Below, piece after piece: positions 26,903-35,493 of a DNA stretch of 64,000 nucleotides. Numbering within the stretch: position 1 is the first letter of the stretch; each line of letters begins with the position of its first letter. The notes beneath the pieces were generated by a model, which saw only the letters and a list, made by a program, of their open reading frames with translations, had not been told where the DNA came from and did not search any database. Made by a program: the position numbers and the translations under genes. Source of the stretch: CAVSWT01 sp963731745 (GTDB lineage Bacteria; Bacteroidota; Ignavibacteria; Ignavibacteriales; Ignavibacteriaceae); assembly GCA_963731745.1 (NCBI GenBank), contig CAVSWT010000002.1, positions 124,001-188,000 on the forward strand. Direction: 5' to 3'.

Positions 26903-27685
26903 TCACTTAAAAATGTTTTTAATATATTCAATCCTAAGTGCTCGATCCGCAGTACTTGGATTTATTTTTTTATTATTTAAAAGATCTCTTAAATCAAATC
27001 CGAAAGTTAATCCGGAACCAACTGACCACCGAATTCCCATATTTAAATAACCATTTCCATTTCCGAATGCCTGGCTTTTATTATCGTTTAGAGCAAAGTC
27101 ATATTCCCCAATAATTGAAAAACTGCTGCCTAATGTTTTTTCAAAGCCCAGATGCATATCCATAAAATTATCACCATCCTTTGTTTCAAGTGAATAATTA
27201 ATGGAACCATGAATGCTTAGAAAACCCAGCATTGCGAAATTCTTACTGCCGGCAGCGAAAAATCCAGGTGATTTAATGGCATAACGATTAAGCGAATCAA
27301 AATATTCACCTTTCCCTTGAGAATCAAAACCTAAAGTGATTGCGGGCATTAAAATCGTTTCGTTAAATAGTCTAAACCTGATATTTATTGCTGGAACCTT
27401 ATACCAATTTGGTTCGCCAGTTCCAATAATGTTTGAACCGCCATAGGATATCCCAAAACTAACGTTATCAAAAACTCCGACTTCCAGTTTTTCAATTAGA
27501 ACTCCATGAGGCATTATATCTGAGGTTATTCCGACAAATCCTTTTTCCAGTATACCTGCAGTCTGCATATCCACCAGCGATCTGTATTCATACTTAGCAT
27601 TTTCGCCGGCAGAGCCTTGTGCAAAAATTTGGGGGGTTAAATAAAAATATAATGTAATAAAGAATGGTAAATAAAATTTTTTCAT
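26903..27685 (-). CDS. Secreted protein of unknown function, barrel-like
   Basis: 260 residues with a signal peptide ending FYLTPQIFAQ (cleavage near residue 22). The mature protein contains repeated short amphipathic beta segments (LEVGVFDNVSFGISYGGSN, MGIRWSVGSGLTFGFDLRDL) and periodic Gly/aromatic residues. This suggests a small outer membrane barrel, or a YjbH-like half-barrel. EKGFVGITSDIMPHGVLIEK near the N-terminus resembles conserved proteins of this phylum, but I cannot name the family securely. It is followed on the same strand by a 182-base AT-rich gap before the lipoprotein operon, and preceded by the Ig-like protein gene. Confidence 0.65.
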   Translation of the reverse strand: MKKFYLPFFITLYFYLTPQIFAQGSAGENAKYEYRSLVDMQTAGILEKGFVGITSDIMPHGVLIEKLEVGVFDNVSFGISYGGSNIIGTGEPNWYKVPAINIRFRLFNETILMPAITLGFDSQGKGEYFDSLNRYAIKSPGFFAAGSKNFAMLGFLSIHGSINYSLETKDGDNFMDMHLGFEKTLGSSFSIIGEYDFALNDNKSQAFGNGNGYLNMGIRWSVGSGLTFGFDLRDLLNNKKINPSTADRALRIEYIKNIFK

Positions 27686-27760
27686 AGAGATAATTTGATT
27701 TTAATGATTATAAAATCTTCATAACAAACTTAAAAATAAATTTTCACTTTCTATCACTTT

Positions 27761-28150
27761 TTACACAAAATTTGGATAAATAGTAATCTCGATAGATGAA
27801 GGGAGAAGAGCGTATTTAGAGTGAATCAAAACAACAACTTTACCGGTTTTATTTTTTGCTTTTAAAACAATTATACCTTCATCAGATTTTTCTGTTACCA
27901 CACTTACTAGTTCACTTCCTTCACTTATATCAAATTTTGCATAAGCATTCCGGAAAGGCGCTTTCCATCCAAAGGAATTTATCGGGATTGCTTTTATTGT
28001 AACTGTTGATTGATTATCTGCATATAGTTTCTCCGGTTGAATGCTGTAAGTAACCTCATAAATACTAAATACATATTGATACAATGCAAAAGAAATAATT
28101 AATATTGAAAGTAGAACAATTATTAAAATGTTTACGTTTAAAGTTTTCAT
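27761..28150 (-). CDS. Membrane-anchored Ig-like domain protein
   Basis: 129 residues: one N-terminal hydrophobic helix (NILIIVLLSILIISFALYQY) with no clear cleavage site, then a single all-beta domain. YADNQSTVTIKAIPINSFG, AKFDISEGSELVSVV and GIIVLKAKNKTGKVVVLI follow the pattern of bacterial Ig-like (Big_1-type) domains, in which a variable loop leads to an end strand such as SSIEITIYP. It would be anchored in the inner membrane with the Ig domain in the periplasm. It starts six bases after the ATP-grasp gene, so the two are probably co-transcribed. No enzyme motif is present and the role is unknown. Confidence 0.6.
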   Translation of the reverse strand: MKTLNVNILIIVLLSILIISFALYQYVFSIYEVTYSIQPEKLYADNQSTVTIKAIPINSFGWKAPFRNAYAKFDISEGSELVSVVTEKSDEGIIVLKAKNKTGKVVVLIHSKYALLPSSIEITIYPNFV

Positions 28151-28156
28151 CTTTAG

Positions 28157-29071
28157 TTATAAACTCGCTTTTATACTTTTAAGGATGAAGCGCTTTAGAC
28201 TTAAGACTATTTGTAAAATAACTTGATCAGGAACGCCGTCAACATGTTTAGATTTAAATCTCATATCGCACTGATCGTTAACATAATCTATAACAACAAA
28301 TTTATCATTTTCCGTTAAAACTACTTCAGTTGAAAAAAAATCCAGCTGAATTATGCCGGCAATTTTTTTTGTGATTTTTTTAAGCTGATGCAAATTAAAA
28401 TTTTTAATTTCTTCATCATTTAAAATATCATAAAGATGAGTTTGATCGTCCCACCAAACAGGAATTGCTTTACCAAATGCCCAAAAACATCTGAACCAGG
28501 CACGTTTTCCGTTTAAAATTTTAGGATAAATTTTTTCTTGAAGAAGATATTTGTCATCACAATTGGTTATTCTTTCGTCTAAAATTTCCTTTAAGGTTTC
28601 AGCTCCCGTTACAACTCCAATTCCTCCGCCTGTTGTGTTGCATGGTTTTATTATGAATGGACGGTTAAGTTTTGCCAAGTCTTCAATTGATATATATATG
28701 TCTTCAACTTCTGAATGCGGAGGGATTATGATAGAATAGGGGACATGAAGCCCGTTGGAAATGAATACCAAGTGCATACTTGCTTTGTCTATTGCATGCA
28801 GAACATTTTTGTATGGATTGAAGATAATGGTTTTTCTTCGATTTATAACTTTCCCCATTTCTTCGAAATCATCATCAACATCCCAGGCTCTATCAAGATA
28901 GAAATTAAAAGAAAGTTTTCTCTCCAAAAGTAAATTATGAGTTTCTTTTAGGTTGTAATATCCTATGCGGTAGGTTGTCAGCCCGTCTTTGTGGAGATAG
29001 TCTTCCAAAAGCTGGATAAAATCCTCATCATATTCCCAAACGAAAGCAAGTCCTAAGTCGATAGAGGTCAT
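28157..29071 (-). CDS. ATP-grasp domain protein, substrate unknown
   Basis: 304-residue ATP-grasp protein. PFIIKPCNTTGGGIGVVTG near residue 134 is the Lys plus Gly-rich ATP loop. LLQEKIYPKILNGKRAWFRC is the following strand with the purine-proximal Glu. QLDFFSTEVVL and VVIDYVNDQCDMRFKS near residue 260 hold the Mg-binding acidic/Asn residues. The N-terminal 90 residues resemble a pre-grasp domain (YYNLKETHNLLLERKLSFNFYLDR). Such enzymes ligate a carboxylate to an amine or thiol; no family with a known product is recognised. No partner such as a peptide precursor or a second ligase is adjacent. It has its own promoter-like site and precedes the Ig-like gene. Confidence 0.8.
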   Translation of the reverse strand: MTSIDLGLAFVWEYDEDFIQLLEDYLHKDGLTTYRIGYYNLKETHNLLLERKLSFNFYLDRAWDVDDDFEEMGKVINRRKTIIFNPYKNVLHAIDKASMHLVFISNGLHVPYSIIIPPHSEVEDIYISIEDLAKLNRPFIIKPCNTTGGGIGVVTGAETLKEILDERITNCDDKYLLQEKIYPKILNGKRAWFRCFWAFGKAIPVWWDDQTHLYDILNDEEIKNFNLHQLKKITKKIAGIIQLDFFSTEVVLTENDKFVVIDYVNDQCDMRFKSKHVDGVPDQVILQIVLSLKRFILKSIKASL

Positions 29072-29089
29072 TTAAGTTTGATGTTTTTA

Positions 29090-29120
29090 CAAAGATACAG
29101 TTTAGTATATTTGTATTCAA
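29090..29120 (-). promoter_or_regulatory. Promoter-like site for the ATP-grasp gene
   Basis: On the minus strand, TTG (29120-29118), 20 bases, then TATCTTTG (29097-29090), an exact TAnnTTTG match. The implied start is about 10-15 bases before the ATG at 29071. Confidence 0.5.
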
Positions 29121-29201
29121 GAAATCCAAAATTCTAACAATAAATATACTTCAAGTATTCGCGGCAATAAAGTTTTGAAAAAAATTCGGAAGTGATTTAC
29201 C

Positions 29202-29232
29202 TTGTTATTATTTTGGCATAATAATATATTTT
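29202..29232 (+). promoter_or_regulatory. Promoter-like site for the TPR lipoprotein operon
   Basis: TTG at 29202-29204, 20 bases, then TATATTTT at 29225-29232, one base from TAnnTTTG. It precedes the ATG at 29252 by 19 bases. It is divergent from the site at 29090-29120 in the same 180-base gap. Confidence 0.4.
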
Positions 29233-29251
29233 ACAAATTTTTTTTGATTAT

Positions 29252-31072
29252 ATGTATAGATTATTTTTTTTAATAGCATCGGCTTTAATTTTTATTCAGT
29301 GTTCTTCGCAAGAAGTTGTAAATAAAGATAATACTAACCAACCTTCTGCAAAAGAAACAAAAAAAACACTGACCAATGAAGATTCTAAAAAAGCGATGAG
29401 CCATTTTATTGACGGTTCCGTTGCAGAATCAAAAGGTGATTTTGCTAGTGCAATTTTGGAATTTCAGGATGCGCTGAGACTTGATCCTAATGCAGGTGTT
29501 TATTATGCTTTAGCAAAAAATTATTTTGCATTAAATAAACTTTCATTGGCGCTTCAAAATTCAAAAAAGTCAGTAGAACTTGATTCTCAAAAAATTGAAT
29601 ATTATGAATTACTTGCTGATATATTTTCCACTGCCCACCAACCAGACTCTGCAGCAATTGTATTGAATCAAATTATAGCATTAGATTCAACGGATATTCA
29701 GGCTTATTATCAATTAGCCCGGTTGTATGAAAATAATAGGCCGTCAGATGCCATTAACATTTACAATGAATTGACTAAACGAATTGGTCCTGAGTGGAGT
29801 GTTTTATCTAGAGTTGCTGAACTATATGAAAAGTTAGGCGAATTCGATAAATCTTCGGCAACAGTAGAACGATTGCTGGAACTTGATCCGGCAAACAGTT
29901 CATTACAGAAACTGCTGATCCAAACTTATTTGCGGGCTAAGAAATTTGATAAGGCATTAAAATTAGTCAATGATATTTTGGAACTTACACCGGACGATTT
30001 AGAAGCACACGAGACTAAGGCCCAAATATATATTGCTCAGGATGATTGGGCGTCTGCATCAAAAGAATATTCTTATATACTGAATCAAAAAGATGTTTCA
30101 TTAGATGCAAAGCTTAGGATTGGAGCATCTTATTTTGCTCAGTCATTGAAAGATAGTACGCTGCTTCCAATTGCTAAAGATTTTTTTGAAAAAATGGATA
30201 AAGATACAACTGATTGGCAAGTTAAAATGTATTTAGGCGCCATCGCTATAAATGAAGGCAAAGATTCAATTGCGATTGAAAATTTTAAATTTGTGACTGA
30301 AAAAGCTAGATGGAATTCTCAAGCATGGATTAGGCTGGGCGGACTTTATTTTGATAATCAAAAATATTCCGAAGCCGAGAAAGTTATGACCGAAGCGGTT
30401 GGTTTATTTCCTGAAGATTTTACTGTCAATTTAATTTTAGGTTTATCTCTTTCACAATCAAGCAAGTATGAAGAATCAAAACCTTATCTTAAAAAAGCAG
30501 TTGATTTGAATCCCACCGACATTACTGCTTTATCAGCTTATGGTTTTACTTTGAATCAGCTAAAAGAATATGATGATGCGATTGATTATTTAAATAAAGC
30601 TTTATCAATTAAACCCGATGATATAAATTTATTAGGCACTCTTGGACTAATTTATGATTCAAAAAAAATGTGGCAGGAGTGTGACAGCGTATATCAAAAA
30701 GCTTTGTCGCTGGATTCCACAAATGCCCTGGTAAATAATAATTATGCTTACTCACTTTCCGAAAGAAATGTTAAAATTGACGAAGCTTTTAAGATGATTA
30801 AAATTGCCATTGAAGCTGATTCAAACAACACTTCTTATTTGGATACCTTCGGCTGGGTATATTATAGGATGGGTGATTATCAATCTGCTAAAGAATATGT
30901 TGAAAAGGCGATTGATAAAGGCGGTGCAAGCTCAGTTGTTTATGAACATCTCGGAGATATTCTTTTTAAAATTGGTAATAAAGCTTCCGCAAAAGAGATG
31001 TGGCAGAAAGCATTAAATTTGGATGAATCTAATAACCAGCTCAAACTTAAAATTGAAAAAGGTGAAATTTGA
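29252..31072 (+). CDS. TPR-repeat lipoprotein
   Basis: 606 residues with a short signal peptide (YRLFFLIASALIFIQC; lipobox Cys near residue 17). At least a dozen tetratricopeptide repeats cover residues 50-600. Examples are SKGDFASAILEFQDALRLDP, LNQLKEYDDAIDYLNKAL and YRMGDYQSAKEYVEKAIDKG. TPR lipoproteins act as scaffolds, here probably at the inner face of the outer membrane. The gene heads a tightly packed operon (TPR, DUF4292 lipoprotein, EnvC-like protein). That arrangement is common in Bacteroidota and points to envelope or cell-wall assembly. The specific partner is not known. Confidence 0.85.
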   Translation: MYRLFFLIASALIFIQCSSQEVVNKDNTNQPSAKETKKTLTNEDSKKAMSHFIDGSVAESKGDFASAILEFQDALRLDPNAGVYYALAKNYFALNKLSLALQNSKKSVELDSQKIEYYELLADIFSTAHQPDSAAIVLNQIIALDSTDIQAYYQLARLYENNRPSDAINIYNELTKRIGPEWSVLSRVAELYEKLGEFDKSSATVERLLELDPANSSLQKLLIQTYLRAKKFDKALKLVNDILELTPDDLEAHETKAQIYIAQDDWASASKEYSYILNQKDVSLDAKLRIGASYFAQSLKDSTLLPIAKDFFEKMDKDTTDWQVKMYLGAIAINEGKDSIAIENFKFVTEKARWNSQAWIRLGGLYFDNQKYSEAEKVMTEAVGLFPEDFTVNLILGLSLSQSSKYEESKPYLKKAVDLNPTDITALSAYGFTLNQLKEYDDAIDYLNKALSIKPDDINLLGTLGLIYDSKKMWQECDSVYQKALSLDSTNALVNNNYAYSLSERNVKIDEAFKMIKIAIEADSNNTSYLDTFGWVYYRMGDYQSAKEYVEKAIDKGGASSVVYEHLGDILFKIGNKASAKEMWQKALNLDESNNQLKLKIEKGEI

Positions 31073-31854
31073 AAAAAATATTATTGCTGCTGCTTTTTGT
31101 AAGTCTGTCCGCCATTTATTTTATAAGCTGTGTGCCTGCAAAACCTACAGAAGAAGTTGAGCTGTTACCTTCCGAAAGATTAATAAATAAATTAGAAGCC
31201 AACCGGAGAAGGATTAAAACATTTGAAGGTAATGGAGTTATCAAAATAAAAAGCAGCCAGTTTAACAATAGCGCTTCTTTTAAAATAATTCTTTCGAAAC
31301 CTGATTCAATTTATTTAACAATTATGGGCCCATTTGGTATTGAATTAGCCCAGGCAATTGTAACAAATGAAACGTTTGTTTTTTATGATGCACTTCAAAA
31401 TACTGCATATAAAGGTGCAGTAAATGATGATGTTTTAAAAAATATATTTAAGGTCAATTTAACGTTTAATGAATTGGCTGATGCATTTGTGGGATCTGTT
31501 AATTTAACAAACAATCTTTATACTAATCCTACAAATTATGAAGTTCAGGATGATAAATATGTTTTAACTTATATAGATTCTGTTTCGAATAAGGAAACTA
31601 TGTATAAAGTTGATATTAGGGAATTAGGTATAACAAATTATCTACTTTCGGATAACAATGGGAACGAATTACTGCAGGGCGATTATTCTGAATTTGAATT
31701 ACATGATGGTGTTGCTGTCCCTAATAAAATTGAAATCCAAAATAAAAAAGATAATCAGGTTGTGGATATTGAGTATAGAAATATGTCCACCAACAAGAAA
31801 GACATTTTTATCGATTTTAAATTACCCGCAGATGCAACTATAATTAAATGGTGA
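31069..31854 (+). CDS. DUF4292-family lipoprotein (LolA/LolB-like fold)
   Basis: 261 residues. It starts at a TTG (31069) that overlaps the upstream stop as TTGA, giving KKILLLLLFVSLSAIYFISC with the lipobox ISC near residue 21. The body (RRIKTFEGNGVIKIKSSQFN, LSKPDSIYLTIMGPFGIELA, DGVAVPNKIEIQNK) follows the DUF4292 pattern of an antiparallel sheet resembling LolA/LolB lipid-carrier folds. It sits between a TPR lipoprotein and an EnvC-like protein. A role in outer-envelope lipoprotein or cell-wall assembly is plausible but not shown. It overlaps the next gene by seven bases. Confidence 0.8.
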   Translation: MKKILLLLLFVSLSAIYFISCVPAKPTEEVELLPSERLINKLEANRRRIKTFEGNGVIKIKSSQFNNSASFKIILSKPDSIYLTIMGPFGIELAQAIVTNETFVFYDALQNTAYKGAVNDDVLKNIFKVNLTFNELADAFVGSVNLTNNLYTNPTNYEVQDDKYVLTYIDSVSNKETMYKVDIRELGITNYLLSDNNGNELLQGDYSEFELHDGVAVPNKIEIQNKKDNQVVDIEYRNMSTNKKDIFIDFKLPADATIIKW

Positions 31855-33137
31855 TTAAAAAAAAATATCTCATAATATTTTTCATCCTACTTATAGCTTT
31901 CACAGCTTTCCAGCAGCAGAAACCCCAAATTGAGGCTAAGAAAAACGAACTTGAAAAAATTCACGATGAAATTAAAGATTTAGAAAATCAAATTTCTTCT
32001 AAATCAGCAAAAGAAAAAAAAACGTATACAGTTTTTGAAAATTACAACAAACAAAATTATCTGCTTGGTAAAATAATAACTAAAATGAAAGATGATGAAA
32101 GGATAATTCAACAAAATATAAACAGCAGCAAAAGAAAAATTTCTAATTTAGAGGATGAAATCAAAAAACTCCAGCAAAATTATTCTAAATATGTTTTGGC
32201 TGTATACAAATATGGGAAACAAAATGAATTGGCAAGTCTATTCGATGCCAAATCCGTGCAGCAGGCATTGCTCCGTTACAAATATTTACAAAAATTTTCT
32301 GAAAAACGTGAAGCTGATTTAAAGCAATTTGAGGAAAATAAAAATGAACTTCAAATAACTAAATTGAAATTAGAAGATGAGAAAAAACAAAAATTGATTT
32401 TAGTTAACGAAAAGGAAAAAGAAGAAAGATCACTTGCTTCAAAAATTAATGAAAGAAAAAAAATATTAAATGCGCTAAAACATGATAAAGCTTCATTAAA
32501 AAAAGAATTAATTACCAAAAAATCTGCTGAAGAACAAATCAAAAATCTTATCACGAATTTGATTGAAGAAGAAAACCGGCGAAAAAAAGAAGAAGCAGAG
32601 AGATTAGCTAAATTAGAAAAAGATAACAAAAATAATATCGCAGAATCAAACAGTATTGCAAAATCAACTGAGACTTCAACAGAAACAAAAAACGTTAATT
32701 ACAATTTTGATCTTGATGCTTCTGATTTTGTTTCATTTTCACAATTGCGCGGAAACTTAAATTGGCCAATTCGAAATGGTAAAATTGTTGGCGAGTTTGG
32801 TGAAAATATAAATTCAAAACTAAACACAGTAACTTTAAATTATGGTATTGATATAAAAGCAACCAATGATAAAAATGTTAAAGCAGTAGCTGATGGAGTC
32901 GTTTCAGTAATCGATTGGATACCTGGATATGGAAGTGTAGTAATTGTTACGCATAAAGATAGTTATAGAACTGTATATAGTCACCTGGATGAAATTTATG
33001 TTAAAGAAGGTGATAAAGTAAAGACCGGAAATTTAATTGCTAAAGTTGGGGAAAGTTTAGATGGTGATATCCTTCATTTTGAAATTTGGAGTTCGCGCAA
33101 TAATCAGAATCCTGAAGTATGGCTGGCGAAAAGGTGA
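31848..33137 (+). CDS. EnvC-like coiled-coil protein with degenerate LytM (M23) domain
   Basis: 429 residues: an N-terminal hydrophobic signal/anchor (YLIIFFILLIAFTAFQQQ), a long coiled coil near residues 28-260 with Lys/Glu-rich heptads, and a C-terminal LytM domain. In active LytM enzymes zinc is bound by His-x3-Asp and by the second His of HxH. Here the first position is Asn (NYGIDIKA) and HLHFEI is ILHFEI, while YSHLDEIYVKEGDKVKTG keeps its His. Loss of zinc ligands is the pattern of EnvC, which activates amidases rather than cutting peptidoglycan itself. Inferred role: regulator of an N-acetylmuramoyl-L-alanine amidase in daughter-cell separation. It is coupled to the DUF4292 gene, and its last 19 bases overlap the flippase gene. 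Confidence 0.85.
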   Translation: MVIKKKYLIIFFILLIAFTAFQQQKPQIEAKKNELEKIHDEIKDLENQISSKSAKEKKTYTVFENYNKQNYLLGKIITKMKDDERIIQQNINSSKRKISNLEDEIKKLQQNYSKYVLAVYKYGKQNELASLFDAKSVQQALLRYKYLQKFSEKREADLKQFEENKNELQITKLKLEDEKKQKLILVNEKEKEERSLASKINERKKILNALKHDKASLKKELITKKSAEEQIKNLITNLIEEENRRKKEEAERLAKLEKDNKNNIAESNSIAKSTETSTETKNVNYNFDLDASDFVSFSQLRGNLNWPIRNGKIVGEFGENINSKLNTVTLNYGIDIKATNDKNVKAVADGVVSVIDWIPGYGSVVIVTHKDSYRTVYSHLDEIYVKEGDKVKTGNLIAKVGESLDGDILHFEIWSSRNNQNPEVWLAKR

Positions 33138-34387
33138 AAGGGGAGATAGCCCGGCACTTTAAAAGTATTCTGCCTAACTTAACTTCTCTTTCCTTAGCTG
33201 AATTAGTATTTCGATCTGTCAATTTTATTTCCAATGTATTTATTGCACGTTATTTTACTGTAAGTGAATTTGGAAAACTCGGATTTGTTACTTCATTTAT
33301 TGCTTACTTTTCTATTGTCATTGATTTTGGATTTGATATTTATGGAATTCGAGAAGTCGCTAAATCTCCTGCCGATGGAAAATCAATATTTAATCAAATA
33401 ATAAATGTTAAATTATTTTTAGGCTTATTAACTTTCATTTTAATAAGTATAACATCTGTATTTTTTCCTTCAGGCGAAATTAAATATTTATATCTGCTTT
33501 ATGGTCTTACAATTATCTCGACTTCAATAAATTTTAGCTGGTATTTTAAAGCGATTGAAAAAATGGGCATAATATTAAAAGCCAAAATATTTTCCAGTTT
33601 AATTTTTCTTATTCTAATATTATTATTAACAATTACTTTCGATTCAATCTTAATTATACCTGTAGCCTTATTTATAGCTCAATTAGTAGAATTTATTATA
33701 TACAAAAAACATTTCCGGGAAAAGCTTAAAATAAATTTCAGCAAGATATGGTATAGGGTTAAAAGCCTATTTGCTGAAACATTTTTAATCGGATTATCAT
33801 CATTTTTTATTTTGGTGTATTATAATCTTGATATGATAATGCTTGGATATTACAAGGGCGATTCCGAAGTCGGAATTTATAACGCAGCATATAAAATATT
33901 TCTGATTTTTATCATTCCACTTCAATTAATCTTAACAGCTTTTTTCCCGAAATTATCTCAAAACAAGCCTTCTAAAACAAAGGCATTTAAATCATTATTT
34001 TACTCTTATTCATTAAGCTTATTTATTTCATCGGTAATATTATTTTTTGTTCTATTTTATTTTTCGAGTGAAATTATTCAAGTTGTATTTGGGCTTAAGT
34101 ATGCTGATGCCTATAAACCGCTTTCTCTTTTGAGTTTAAATGTGTTGGCGATCGGAATAAATATAATCTTTGGAAACCCTTTAATTGCATGGGGCCAGCA
34201 AAGGAAATATATAATTCCAATTGGATTTGGAGCTATTACAAATATACTTCTGAATATAATTCTCATTCCTAAATTTTCTTATAACGGTGCTGCGTTAGCT
34301 ACTTTGTTTTCAGAAGTCGCAGTATTTATTGGAATAATTTTTTATTTCAATAATTTTTATTCAAAAACTATTAAGCTTGAATCATGA
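33119..34387 (+). CDS. Polysaccharide flippase (Wzx/RfbX family, MATE-like)
   Basis: 422 residues with about 12 hydrophobic helices. The amphipathic start LTSLSLAELVFRSVNFISNV and FIARYFTVSEFGKLGFVTSF are typical of the oligosaccharide flippase family that moves lipid-linked glycan units across the inner membrane. The middle SSFFILVYYNLDMIMLGYYK and the end VFGLKYADAYKPLSLLSLNV match the same family. The start overlaps the EnvC-like gene by 19 bases, so the glycan locus begins by read-through from the envelope operon. It is followed by glf with a four-base ATGA-type overlap. No Wzy polymerase is identified, though the polytopic protein at 36383 could be relevant. Confidence 0.87.
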   Translation: MAGEKVKGEIARHFKSILPNLTSLSLAELVFRSVNFISNVFIARYFTVSEFGKLGFVTSFIAYFSIVIDFGFDIYGIREVAKSPADGKSIFNQIINVKLFLGLLTFILISITSVFFPSGEIKYLYLLYGLTIISTSINFSWYFKAIEKMGIILKAKIFSSLIFLILILLLTITFDSILIIPVALFIAQLVEFIIYKKHFREKLKINFSKIWYRVKSLFAETFLIGLSSFFILVYYNLDMIMLGYYKGDSEVGIYNAAYKIFLIFIIPLQLILTAFFPKLSQNKPSKTKAFKSLFYSYSLSLFISSVILFFVLFYFSSEIIQVVFGLKYADAYKPLSLLSLNVLAIGINIIFGNPLIAWGQQRKYIIPIGFGAITNILLNIILIPKFSYNGAALATLFSEVAVFIGIIFYFNNFYSKTIKLES

Positions 34388-35491
34388 AGTATGATTTTAT
34401 GATTGTTGGAGCCGGATTTGCCGGCTGTGTAATGGCGGAAAGAATAGCTTCACAGTTAAACAAGAAAGTAATTATTGTTGAAAAGAGAAATCATATAGGT
34501 GGAAACGCATATGATGAATTTGATGAACACGGTATTTTAGTTCACAGATATGGGCCTCATATTTTTCACACAAACAGTAAAAAAATTTTTGATTATTTAT
34601 CGCAATTTACAGAATGGAGATTTTACGAACATAAAGTATTGGCGAACCATAATGGAAAGTTATATCCAATACCAATTAATAAATTGACTTTAAATTCTTT
34701 GTACAATTTGAATTTAAAAAATGAAAACGAAGTTGAAGAATATTTTAATAAAGTAAAAGCAAATAAACATCCAATAGAGAATTCAGAAGATATAATTATA
34801 AACCAGGTTGGTCGAGATTTATTTGAAAAATTTTTTCTTCATTACACAAAAAAGCAATGGAATCTGGAACCAAAGGAATTATCGCCTCAAGTTTGTGGAA
34901 GGATTCCCGTTAGATTAAATGAGGACTGCAGATATTTTACCGATAAATATCAATACATGCCCAAGAATGGTTATACTAAAATGTTTGAAAAAATAATTTC
35001 GAATAAAAATATAGAAATCTTGTTAGAAACTGATTATAAAAATATAATTGAAGATATTAAATTTTGATAAATTAATTTATACAGGACCCATTGATTATTT
35101 CTTTGATTATAAATTTGGGAAATTGCCATACAGGTCGATTAGATTTGAATTTGAGAATTATAAGAAAGAATTTATACAGGAAAACGCTGTGATAAATTAT
35201 GTCGATTCTGATAAAAAATATACTAGAGTAACAGAATATAAACATCTATACAAATCAAAAATCTGATGTAACAACGCTTTCATACGAATATGCTCAAATA
35301 AAGGGAGAGCCTTACTACCCAATTCCCACCAATGAGACAATATAAAATTGTTTTCAAAGTATAAAGATAAAGCAGATAAATTAAATAATATTATTTTTTG
35401 CGGAAGGTTGGCGGAGTACCAATATTATAATATGGATCAGGTGGTAGCAAATACAATTAGTTGTTTTGAAAAAATACATAAATCAAAATAA
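34384..35491 (+). pseudogene. glf: UDP-galactopyranose mutase, broken by three frameshifts
   Basis: Would interconvert UDP-galactopyranose and UDP-galactofuranose with FAD. The N-terminus is intact: MIVGAGFAGCVMAERIASQL (FAD site), EKRNHIGGNAYDEFDEHGI, YGPHIFHTNSKKIF and FFLHYTKKQWNLEPKEL. The frame stops at 35067 after EDIKF. It resumes +1 as DKLIYTGPIDYFFDYKFGKL and breaks again near 35246, where one extra base restores YTNQKSDVTTLSYEYA. A third break, one base missing near 35343, then leads to NNIIFCGRLAEYQYYNMDQV and a stop at 35489-35491. Joined, the protein would be about 368 residues, normal for Glf. So coding content is complete but the frame is not. The gene lies two bases before a galactofuranosyltransferase-like gene. 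Confidence 0.87.
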
Positions 35492-35493
35492 GT

